Assembly: GCF_932526225.1 (NCBI RefSeq)
Contig: NC_064040.1
Location: forward strand, 2,827,894 to 2,891,893
Source: Nematostella vectensis
Taxonomy: Eukaryota; Cnidaria; Anthozoa; Actiniaria; Edwardsiidae
Direction of reading: 5' to 3'
Length of the DNA stretch: 64,000 bases
This document shows, piece after piece, positions 44,701-56,409 of this stretch. Position 1 is the first letter of the stretch. Each line of letters opens with the position of its first letter. Under the pieces are notes generated by a model, which was not told the origin of the DNA, ran no database searches, and was given only the letters and a program-made list of their open reading frames with translations. The translations under genes were made by a program, and so were the position numbers.

Positions 44701-46882
44701 AGATATCGCTTACGCTGCCCAGCTATACTGGCACGCAACCAAGGACTACCAGTGGCTAAAAGAGATTGGGTACGCTTTGGCCTACCAGACCGCGGAGTAC
44801 TGGGCCAGTCGCGTAAGCTTTGATAACAGGAAAGAGAAGTACGTCATCGAGTACGTCATGCCCCCTGACGAATACCAGTTTCCAGTGGACAACTCGGTTT
44901 ATACCAACGTCGTGGCCAAGATTAACCTGGAGTTTGCTGTGAAGGTAACTGAAGGAGACGTTTGCTGTTATCAGGATATTTTTTGGGTGCCGTTATGTCC
45001 ATCGCCGTGTGCTCAAAGATAAGGATACCTACTGCTGCTAGATCATGGAATACATAGAAAGAAATGATGATTATGGCAATGACAGTGATGCTGTGGTTTT
45101 AGGGTTGCAAATTGCTTCGATGTTGCTACCCAAGAAAAAGAAGTGATAAATTTGGTTATGATTATATTATTATGATGACGGTTATGATAATGATAATGCT
45201 GATGATAGTAATGAAGCTATTTCAACACTCTGTTTCTAGGTGTGCACATTGCTCGGGCGATACTACCCTAAGATGTGGGTGAAGATAGCGGAACAGATGT
45301 ACATTCCGTTCGATAGCGATCGTAATTTTCATCCAGAGTTCGACCTCTACGACTTGGGCTATCAGGCCAAGCAGGCGGACACCATTCTTATAGGCTACCC
45401 TCTCATGTACAACATGAGCCGTCAGGTGACTCTGCGATGCGCATGCGCGAGTGTTTCGATGACTCAAATATAGACGTCGTATTACGCGACAAATCACCAG
45501 GCTTACAAGGTATGCCAAACCAGTTTTAGTGCTGCAGTTATATCATCACGTGTGTGATTTTATATAGTCAACTGAAAGTCAACAATGTCTTTTTTCACCT
45601 TAATTCTCGCATGTTGTAGTTCGTGGATGAGACAATCTATATTTTATGTTGCAGTTAACCGGTTTGACTGGTTCCACTGTAAAAGCTTTGCGCAGTTTGA
45701 TATTCTAATATATTACTTTCCCAATGGGGGAATAAGAGCTTATGGGGGGATCAGTACGCAGCTCTTAGAAGCTGTATTTTGATTGGGCAAATGAACAATA
45801 TCCGCACCTCGACACAAAGAACGAGAAGAATAGAGACAAAAGAACTCATTCGTAGAACAAAGATAATAGGAGACAAAGCTGCTGCGTACTTACTATTTAT
45901 GGGGGTTTGGGCGCGGCCTTTCACTACCGATGATGCAATGGTTATAAAGACCCTTTATTCCATATAGCAACAAGTCAATTGGGATAGCTCTTTCTTTTAA
46001 CTTAACAATGTAATTTGCTATTGGTAATTGTCTTGTTTTCTCGCGCCCCTTTTGGCATAGGTTCGGTACAATGATCTATTGACATATGAGAACCGCACCG
46101 ATCCCGAGGGACCCGCCATGACCCACGCCATGTTTGCTATCGGTTGGCTGGAGGTTGGGGAGGAGGAGAGAGCAGCGAAGGCATTCCTCAAGAACTACGA
46201 ACACATAGAGCAGCCGTTCCAGGTCAGTCGATGGTTCATCTAAACCGCTATTAATTATTATTTTTACATTATTTCTCCGTAGCCAGTATTTTGAACGGGG
46301 GGGGGGGTATTTACCCATTTAGCGGACCATTTTCTCTTAGGTAGCTCGTCCAAGCTCGCAGTGGTACTCAATTTTCCTTCATCAGGGCGGAACTTCAAGT
46401 CGCCCCCTGGCTATGGGCCTGTTTACACATAACTTTTGTTGATGATGATGATGATGACGATGATGTTGATGATGACGATGGTATTGATGATGACGATGAT
46501 TTGAACTTATTTACCCCTCCACTAGGTCTGGACTGAACAACGTCGCAAAAGAGGAGCCATCAACTTCATCACCGGGGCGGGAGGCTTTCTCCAAGCTGTA
46601 CTCTTCGGCTATGGCGGCTTTCGTATCAGAGAAGACCAGCTGTACTTCGACCCAAAACTTCCCCCGACTTCCAATACCTTCACCATCACAGGCGTCGACT
46701 ATTTGGGCAGCTCATTGAAGTTTATCATCAAGAATAAGAAGATGCGAATAACTCTGACGGAGAGAGAGCAGATTGCACCTGCGCTGGAGCTTGTCATTTA
46801 CAAGAAGGTGTACCCGCTAGAGCACAAGAACACGCTTCTACTTCTCAGGGGACCCGGGTTTATACGCATGCGCAGAGATTGA
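38748..46882 (+). CDS. PGGHG: Protein-glucosylgalactosylhydroxylysine glucosidase-like protein (GH65), copy 2
   Basis: Seven exons with matching phases: 38748-39389, 43036-43226, 43778-44124, 44613-44944, 45240-45425, 46061-46222 and 46526-46882. They give 738 residues. Exons 2, 4, 5 and 6 have exactly the same lengths as in copy 1 (191, 332, 186 and 162 nt), so the genes arose by tandem duplication. The N-terminus has a hydrophobic leader (LRLLWVLVIAVTG). Conserved blocks are MASIANGYVGT, ADWPYGLSPGGLPGGEEYMG, HTFWDQDIWMYP, PPDEYQFPVDNSVYTN, QADTILIGYPL and INFITGAGGFLQ. Predicted activity is removal of glucose from glucosyl-galactosyl-hydroxylysine on collagen-like proteins. Its donors fit the consensus better than those of copy 1 (AAAG|GTAAGT after exon 3). 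Intron 2 is only 551 bp, against 8.66 kb in copy 1. Intron 1 (3.6 kb) carries a repeat block. A candidate AATAAA is at 47062-47067. Confidence 0.94.
40084..40196 (+). repeat. Short tandem duplication in PGGHG copy 2 intron 1
   Basis: AAAGTGTATGTTATGGGG plus GTGTCCGCTTTAT occurs twice, at about 40101-40131 and 40164-40194, separated by an unrelated 30-bp stretch. Confidence 0.7.
40500..42900. mobile_element. Element bounded by clusters of GGAGTAAA/TTTACTCC palindromes
   Basis: Two clusters (about 40500-40990 and 42520-42895) are packed with GGAGTAAA and its complement TTTACTCC, often as inverted pairs such as GGAGTAGTTTTTACTCC. The 1.5 kb between them is AT-rich with no gene I recognise. Symmetric subterminal clusters of a short palindromic motif are typical of some non-autonomous DNA transposons, but I found no clean terminal repeat or target duplication, so a single element is an inference. 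It lies in intron 1 of the second PGGHG gene. Confidence 0.5.
42205..42412. repeat. Inverted repeat of TTTCCTAAGAAT-type motifs
   Basis: AGGATTTCCTAAGAATTTC near 42208 is opposed by GGAAATCCTAGGAATTTTTC near 42316 and AGGAAATCTTAGGAAACTCC near 42372. The stretch could fold back. No coding content is seen. Confidence 0.5.
43670..43725 (+). repeat. Decoy copy of the PGGHG exon 3 acceptor and start
   Basis: CTTTCAG|GGATAAGGGACAATTGCT then TTACGCCAAAGGCTAGG closely matches the true junction CCCCCAG|GGATAAACGGCACTTGCT then ACACCAAAGCCTGGG at 43777/43778, exactly 99 bp downstream. Read from the decoy acceptor, the frame hits TAG after 12 codons. Confidence 0.8.
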
Positions 46883-48346
46883 TACAAGGAACTGAACTAT
46901 CTGCCCACAATGCATTGCGTTAATATTTTAAGGGAAATTCGCGCTTTTGGGGAAGTTTATCTTAATATCTTAACTACACAGAACAGGCCATGAGCTTAAC
47001 TTTAGAAAAAGTAGAGTTCGATTTAAATCCATTTAAGAAAAATTGGAAATTCTACTTTCCAAATAAATGTCAGTCGAATGAGTATAGGAATAACATATTT
47101 AACATACTTGCATGGATTGCTTTGAAAGTTGTCCTCAATCTAATAAGTCAACGTTCCCGTCCTGGTCCTATTGCACAAAAAATACATTTTATTATTTGCG
47201 AAAGCGATATAAAAATTCGTGCACATTTTCTGGTATTTCATGACAAAATAAACAAAACAATGCATTTTGGGCAGCGTAAAAATTGACATGATGATAATGA
47301 TAAATGTTATATGTATTTAGCTTTATTTGTTATAATGTCTGATTTCAGGAAAGCTCCATACCCCTCCCCTCCTCCTGCCCTTTGGAGTACCTTTAAATGC
47401 AGTGTTTGTGTGTAACACCTTACCACCACCACCTGGGATCGTCACCGAAAGACGATCCTCACCCCACTCGTAAACCACGGAATTCCACCACCTTTTGGTG
47501 GATTGGAGAGGGGGGATGTGAATATTTTCTGATCATACGATAATACACGAACATTCATGCGTTTTGATGGTTTGGGGCTTCTCAGTAGATGTCACTAATA
47601 AACCATACATTTCGTACAGCTGTTTTTTATTTCTCCTGTTTGAACCAGTCAATAGCTCGAGCTAAGTGTGAAGATTGATATAAAACTGATGTTTGTAGAT
47701 TATTAAATGTTGGTGGGAGATGGTCGTGTATCGAACCGTCCTACCATGTTTGGGATCCCTGCGCTATGTATGGGATCCCTGCGCTATGTCTGGGAGCCCT
47801 GCGCTATGTATGGGAACCCTGCGCTATGTTTGGAAACCCTGCGCTATGTATGGGGACCCTGCGCTATGTTTAGGAACCCTGCGCTATGTTTAAGAACATT
47901 ATGCTATGTATGGGAACCCTGCGCTATGTTTAAGAACATTATGCTATGTATGGGAACCCTGCGCTATGTTTAGGAACCCTGCGCTATGTTTAAGAACATT
48001 ATGCTATGTATGGGAACCCTGCGCTTTGAAACTGAACCCTGCGCTATGTTTAAGAACATTATGCTATGTATGGGAACCCTGCGCTATGTACGGGAACCCT
48101 GCGTGCATTCGGGACCTGCAAGTGTCCGCCATTTTTGTGTCAAAAGCGTGTTCATTGATGAGATTTACTAAGGGCCTAGCTAAACTAGAAGACATGTAGC
48201 TTGCTACATCACGCTTCTTGTCGCGCTCGACATGTCGCCTAGTTTAGCCAGGCCTAAGATCAATGTTCGTTATTTAGTTTACTTTGCAACATAACAGATA
48301 AGAGAAAACTTTAAATGTCTATATTGTTTTATGAATTTTCGATTCA
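46883..48346. other. Intergenic region between PGGHG copy 2 and the SDR gene
   Basis: The two flanking genes are tail to tail. The region holds the candidate AATAAA at 47062-47067, a 20-bp tandem array (47745-48110) and a CACC/GGTGG inverted motif near 47424-47505. I see no exon. Confidence 0.6.
47745..48110 (+). repeat. 20-bp minisatellite, about 18 copies with a 60-bp higher-order form
   Basis: Units resemble GGAACCCTGCGCTATGTATG. In the right half a three-unit pattern recurs, in which one unit is replaced by TTTAAGAACATTATGCTATG. Open frames across it are artefacts of the repeat. Confidence 0.92.
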
Positions 48347-51306
48347 CTAATTCCCCGAGCCGGCAAATACGGAGTTTTTCCCGAAACCCTCGGCGCTCAT
48401 TCCAAGGTACCCTCCATCCACTGGAAGGTCAGCGGCAGTTATAAAAGACGCATCCTCACTGCAGAGAAAGGAGATAGCTGCTGCTATCTCAGCGGGCTCC
48501 CCTAGCCTGTTGAGCATGTGGTAGGGACCCCAGAGAGGCTCCCATCTCGCGCGGTCATCCCCAGCCGCCCTGGCTACCTGTGTTTGAATACAGTAGGTTA
48601 CCAGTAGGATAGTGGCTACCTGTGGTTCAATACAGTAGGTTACCAGTAGGATAGTGCTAGCTTAAAGCCTCCTCTAACAAAAAGAAAACATCCTCCATGA
48701 AAAAAAAACACACTGGTTTTGGGTCCCAACTAATATTTTTAAACAGGGCCGAAGCAGGGGGTGGGGCACTGGGGGCATGTGCCCCAACAATATTTTCAAA
48801 AATTATAGGGAAATGACCAGAAGGGGCGTGGCTGTTGCCCCCCCCACCCCCAATCTTACGTGACCTGCTACGACTCTGTTAAATCTTTTACTATATTTTT
48901 TTCACGAAATGTCATATTTGCGTACGCCTAATATAAGCCGAATACGCCGAAGATAAGAGAGGGATTGCATTTGGCGAATATCTACTACCATATCTCCTTG
49001 TTTTGTATAAAGATAACAAATAAAGTTCTGGATCCGCTCTTGCATACCTCAGGGCTGTACGTCCACCCTGGCGATAGCGAGTTGACCCTGATGTGGTCCT
49101 TGGCCAGGTCTAGCGCCATGCATTTGGTCATGGAGATAATGGCACCTTTGCTCGACGAGTATGTCCAGTGCACGGGCTGAGCTCGATGGGCGCTTATACT
49201 GGCGAGGTTTACCACAGCTCCTGATGGACCGGTATCGCATGCTTGGAAGACAACGTGAACACAAGATACAAATCCCTATTATGATGGTAATGTGCAGGCA
49301 CGTACCCTTTGTGGTGAGAAGACCCCCCTCCTCCCCCTCCCTCTCAATTTCACTATCACCATCATACTAATATAAACAATTGTAATACTATCTCACCTGT
49401 TTTCATGTATGGGTGACAAGCTTGCACCATGTTGGCATAACCTTGCACATTCACAGACATAGTTTTGTGCCAGTCTTTCTCTTCTACATCTAGGCCTATA
49501 ACACGACCATGAAACATAAGGACACTGATATGATGTTGAAATCCCATGGTAGAAGGGGCGAAAGGGATGATGGGGCGGGATGATAGGGTACTGACATTTT
49601 GATTGAAAACCTGAAATCTGTACTTTTAGGGGGTGGGGAGCACAGCGTGCACATTTGCGTTTAAAGCTTAGTTTATATACATTACTTAGCGCGCGTAGCT
49701 TAGTTTATATACATTACTTAGCGCGCGTAGCTTAGTTTATATACATTACTTAGCGCGCGTAGCTTAGTTTATATACATTACTTAGCGCGCGTAGCTTAGT
49801 TTATATACATTACTTAGCGCGCGTAGCTAGAAAATTTTGTCATTTCTGAGGATCGAGACACATTCTTTGTTAAATATTGCAGACAATGCGGGATGTGGGG
49901 TGGGGGGTGGGGGGGGGGGGACATCTGCCTAACTTTGTCCTCCCGCTCCCAATATAAGGTGAATGGGTATAATGCAATCTTTCTATGAGATTTCACGGTG
50001 GTTTTGAAGAGGACTACAACTGGTCGATAACACTACAATACCTTTTTCAATCTAGAAACAAATAAGTCCAAGGAAATACCGAGAGAAAAGGATTGGGAAG
50101 GCGACAGAAAAACGTGACATGCCTTTTGATCCAAAGTATGCAGCGTTGTTAACCAAGATATGGACGGCGCTTCCATGGTCAGCCGCTACACAGCCTACTA
50201 CGTGCGCGCACATATCCTTGTTAGCGACATCGACGTGGTAGAATTTTACCTTGTTACCTAATATGAAACAAATAAGTTTAACATGACAAAGCGTGCGGTA
50301 GTACCTGTGGTGAGGGAAGGAGTGGGGTCTGGGAAGCGTAAATAATCTGACTGCCCAAATTATTGCTCGTAAACTCACACAATCTGCCAACTGCGTCTAA
50401 AGAAACCCGCACTCGGTGGCCGATTTTTTAATTGGCCCAGGAGATATTTCCATAAATTCATAACTGTCACCTTAAAAATTACCCCCTCCCCTTTAAGTTC
50501 ACATGTATATTTCGTGATAATAACGTTGACCCCAACAATCAAGTATTTGTATCCAGCTTTGACATAAGCCTTTTTACATCGGCCCGAAGTGAAAAAAACA
50601 CCCACAGCCCCTGAAACAGAACCTTGGATACCAGCCTTGGTACAAGGAGCTATTATCTAACCATTTTTTGATTCAAAGATTCGCCTGTTATCTTCGCACA
50701 GTTCCTCGAATAATACAGTCAGTGCAGCCGTCAAATCCACCATCCTATGTATTGGTTTCTTGTATTGTGTAGTTACGAGCGTCTTGTATCTTTCCATTAT
50801 CGCGATCGCGAATCGCGAAATTTCAGACTCGCGAAATGTGCCTATACCATTTTCGCGAAATTTAAGACTCGCGAAAGTAAAGAAGAATAAGGTTGTCCAA
50901 AAAACTTACGCGGCTACGCGGCTCAAGTCTAGTAAGACCACAGGTAGACCGCAGTAGAGTTTGGTACTTGCCTACTGCGACCTACGTGAGTTGTTCTTTG
51001 TGTCTTACAAGGCACGGAACTAATTTGGGGCACGTAATGTCCTATTTTGAGAAGATTCTTGTATTTGTATTTATATAAACAAAAAAACAAACCTGACGAT
51101 CGTAAATCCGTTTCTACTTGCTGACCAAGCTCGTCGTTGATATCGAGAATGGCTACACTCGCTCCTTCGCGTGCTAGCCTTTCTACCGTAGCTTTACCAA
51201 TACCAGACGCGCCACCGGTTACAATGGCTACACGGCCATGAAATCTTCCCTCTAGATGTGCACGTATGCTGCCTGTGGTAATAACTGCTTCAGTCGCTTC
51301 AGTCAT
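48347..51306 (-). CDS. Short-chain dehydrogenase/reductase (SDR), classical type
   Basis: Exons in transcript order: 51306-51093, 50257-50123, 49495-49397, 49220-49048 and 48577-48347. Phases agree, giving 283 residues, usual for a classical SDR. The Rossmann NAD(P)-binding motif is TGGASGIG (30-37). An acidic D follows beta2 (AILDIND), which tends to favour NAD(H). NNAA is at 108-111. The catalytic Ser157 lies in NLASIS, and YSSSK gives Tyr170/Lys174. The C-terminal block PVDGGY is also typical. The substrate cannot be deduced. The donor of exon 2 is GC instead of GT (AAAAG|GCATGT): no nearby GT keeps the frame, and the next exon continues correctly ([13 protein letters not shown]). The last exon's acceptor is duplicated 42 bp upstream. 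The start ATG was chosen as the first in frame that leaves a normal short N-terminus. Confidence 0.9.
48572..48655 (-). repeat. 42-bp tandem duplication that doubles the SDR last-exon acceptor
   Basis: GGCTACCTGTGTTTGAATAC then AGTAGGTTACCAGTAGGATAGT occurs twice (48572 and 48614). On the minus strand each copy ends in CACAG|GTAGCC, so there are two acceptors, 42 nt apart. Confidence 0.92.
48745..48855. repeat. Dispersed G-rich repeat, related to 3814-3955
   Basis: It contains GGGGCACTGGGGGCATGTG, GGAAATGACCAGAAGGGG and CGTGGCTGTTGCCCCCCCC, the same order of motifs as the copy at 3814-3955. It lies in the last intron of the SDR gene. Confidence 0.6.
49667..49828. repeat. 32-bp perfect tandem repeat x5
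   Basis: GCTTAGTTTATATACATTAC then TTAGCGCGCGTA is repeated five times without a visible mismatch, in the intron between SDR exons 2 and 3. The identity points to recent expansion. Confidence 0.95.
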
Positions 51307-51776
51307 TCTTGAGCATCGGCCCGTACCACTGTACTCTCGGTGGTGACCTCTTGTGAAATGACGCGTGACAGCGTGACGGATCAGCTGTTTTCGAGTCACG
51401 CAAAAAATGTATAGATCTTTTTTTTTTTTTTTACAGTAGCTTTAGATAATTTACACGTGTCCCTCGTATAACAAAATTAATTTAGAATTATATTGGTTAT
51501 TTACATTAAAATACTAATTTAAGGAATTGTCTAATTGTGCTACAGAATTAAAGATGTCAGTGATTTTATACGGAAATGAAGCGACTGTATCTGTGGAATA
51601 TTAGGAAAAGAACAATATCTTTGATTTCATTTCATAATCTCAAAGCATTTTGATCTACATCAAATAGTTTTTATGCTTTTTAACACACTTTTCGATGAAA
51701 AATCAAAGAAAAAAAATATTGACCATCGTCTTTATGCAGGATAAAATATAAAATAGTTGCACTCTTTTTCTCGAAT

Positions 51777-51848
51777 GCGCCAGTGGTGTAGGGGTTATCA
51801 TGGCGGCTTCCCAAGCCGTTGACCCGGGTTCGATTCCCGGCTGGCGCA
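51777..51848 (+). tRNA. tRNA-Gly (anticodon CCC)
   Basis: The 72-nt cloverleaf is complete. The acceptor GCGCCAG pairs with CTGGCGC, followed by discriminator A. The D arm contains GTGTAGGGGTTATC. The anticodon stem GCGGC/GCCGT encloses the loop TTCCCAA, giving anticodon CCC (glycine, codon GGG). The T arm is CCGGGTTCGATTCCCGG, which is also a perfect B box. There is no intron. It lies alone in the 0.73-kb gap between the divergently transcribed SDR and ALKBH6 genes; the rest of that gap is AT-rich, with no other feature I can name. Confidence 0.96.
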
Positions 51849-51850
51849 TA

Positions 51851-51859
51851 TTTTTTTTT
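51851..51859 (+). terminator. RNA polymerase III terminator of the tRNA gene
   Basis: A run of nine T residues begins 3 nt after the discriminator base, the standard Pol III stop signal. Confidence 0.85.
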
Positions 51860-52038
51860 CTCGTACAGTTATACCGTTATCCATTTTATTTAGCTTTGGT
51901 TATATATCCGAGGATCCAGCCATAAATGTAACGCGAATAAACACTTCAGAAACAATTTTTCATAAATATAATAAACTAAACTATCGATGTCAGGATTTAG
52001 ACAAGGAACGCCTTGCATATTTCAACGTCTGAGAGAAA

Positions 52039-54832
<2,794 letters not shown>

Positions 54833-54995
54833 CTTTTGAATGACTAGAGAAAAAACCTAAAGTACAAGTACTCCTTAACAAACTAAATAAGCATGAGATA
54901 GTCTTATGACATCAGATAATCTCTCCGGGTAAAGGAAGCAGAGAAGGAAGCAAATACTTCATACGTTAAGTGTGTGAGAAAACCTGGATTGGGGC

Positions 54996-55063
54996 TCTTC
55001 TTCTTCTTCTTCTTCTTTTTCTTCTTCTTCTTCTTCTTCTTCTTCTTCTTCTTCTTTCTTTTT
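54996..55063 (+). repeat. CTT trinucleotide microsatellite
   Basis: Nearly uninterrupted CTT triplets, with two small T-run interruptions. Confidence 0.95.
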
Positions 55064-55713
55064 ACAGGGGGAGGGGGAGGGGTAGTTTCAATAAAATCAG
55101 ACGGGGTGAACGTCGGCAAAATTGATTTTAACCCTGATGGATGGAGTTTTGGGCATTTTTCAACAGAAATTCTTACCCCTCAGAGATTGCAAATTGGTTG
55201 TGGAAATCTTTATAAGATAGGAAAAGATAGGAAAATCGGAAAATAACGTTAAAAACCCCCTTAGGAATAACAATTGGTTCACTTTTATACCCTAAGAGAT
55301 TACGGAATAGTAAACAAAACGTTAAACACCCCCTTAGAAGTAGCAGTTGGTTGAATTTTAAACCCTAAGCTAAGAGATAGCAAAATCGGAACCCCCCCCC
55401 CCCCCCCCCCTTGGCTTTCACCCATAGGCACATACATTCTGTACAAAGTGGTAAGCCTGGTCAGGGTGCCTGCTGCTACGGTGATAACAGAACCCTTTAC
55501 AAATAGCCCAATAGAGAACCTAATAAAACATATATATATTTTATCGCTGGTGCTAGTAGTATACTGGATTTCCGAGTTGGTGGTGTTCTCAGTGAGGTAC
55601 TTGCTGGCAGACAAAAATTCTATTTTCCCGTGATGGATTTTTGAATTCTCGATGATTTTTTCATGTCATGGCCGCATTAGCGCGCCTCAATCTACAGTAC
55701 TTCGAAAAACCGC

Positions 55714-55973
55714 ACTAGTGCACACTAGCGACATAACGACATGGGCGCGCGCACTATGTTTAGCCCGACATAACGACATGGGCGCGCGCACTATGTTTAG
55801 CCCGACATAACGACATGGGCGCGCGCACTATGTTTAGCCCGACATAACGACATGGAAAGAATGACATAAAAGAAAAAAAAACATGTTTTTTCTCTTATGT
55901 CGTTATGTCCATGTCGTTATGTCGAAGATAAGAGTGCCTACGCCCATGTCGATATGTCGCTAGTGTGCACTAG
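55714..55973. repeat. Palindromic foldback (MITE-like) element
   Basis: The outer arms CTAGTGCACACTAGCGACAT then AACGACATGGGCG (55714-55746) and CGCCCATGTCGATATGTCGC then TAGTGTGCACTAG (55941-55973) are inverted complements with one mismatch. Inside are about three direct copies of a 37-bp unit (ACATAACGACATGGGCGCGC then GCACTATGTTTAGCC), plus inverted CATAACGACATGG/CCATGTCGTTATG motifs. Confidence 0.75.
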
Positions 55974-56409
55974 GCAAAAGCACTAGGCATAAAGAAAACA
56001 GCACGCCTTTTTCACTTTTATATAATCTTTATAACAAGTCAGGGACTGTAAAATATATGGCAATAGAAAATTTGCGCATATTATCCATTCTAAAACACAT
56101 TGTCAAATGCAAAAACGACCTTTCACGCCCAAAAGTTTAGTCTCCTGTCCGTGCGTAGAAAACTACCAAAAGTTTTGCTGTTTGTTGTTTAGGAGGATTC
56201 CTGTGTTATGCATTGGACGGCAGAGACTTGGTCCAGATATTCAAAATGGCGGCTTGCTTGAAAACAACCGGCAAATTTTGGATTTTATCGCTCTAAAAAC
56301 AGCTCTTACAGCGCCATCGACATACTATAAACGTGGTGAATACTTTAAGGGAAAGTAGATCCCGCTTTTTATTAATTTCGTGCATGAATTCTAGCTGAGA
56401 TAGTAGCAA

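Larger units (their letters stand above)
54833..56409. other. Intergenic region between ALKBH6 and Dicer
   Basis: It contains a CTT microsatellite (54996-55063), the candidate ALKBH6 AATAAA (55090-55095), a C run (55391-55410), and a palindromic element (55714-55973). The Dicer promoter and 5' leader should lie in 56000-56409. No exon could be supported. Confidence 0.6.

Noticed and set aside
47707..48199. CRISPR-like array or repeat protein
   Set aside because: The 20-bp units are contiguous with no unique spacers, and the setting is an animal genome.
49161..49370. Plus-strand frames across SDR exons
   Set aside because: They are shadows of the minus-strand SDR exons, which have the cofactor and catalytic motifs.
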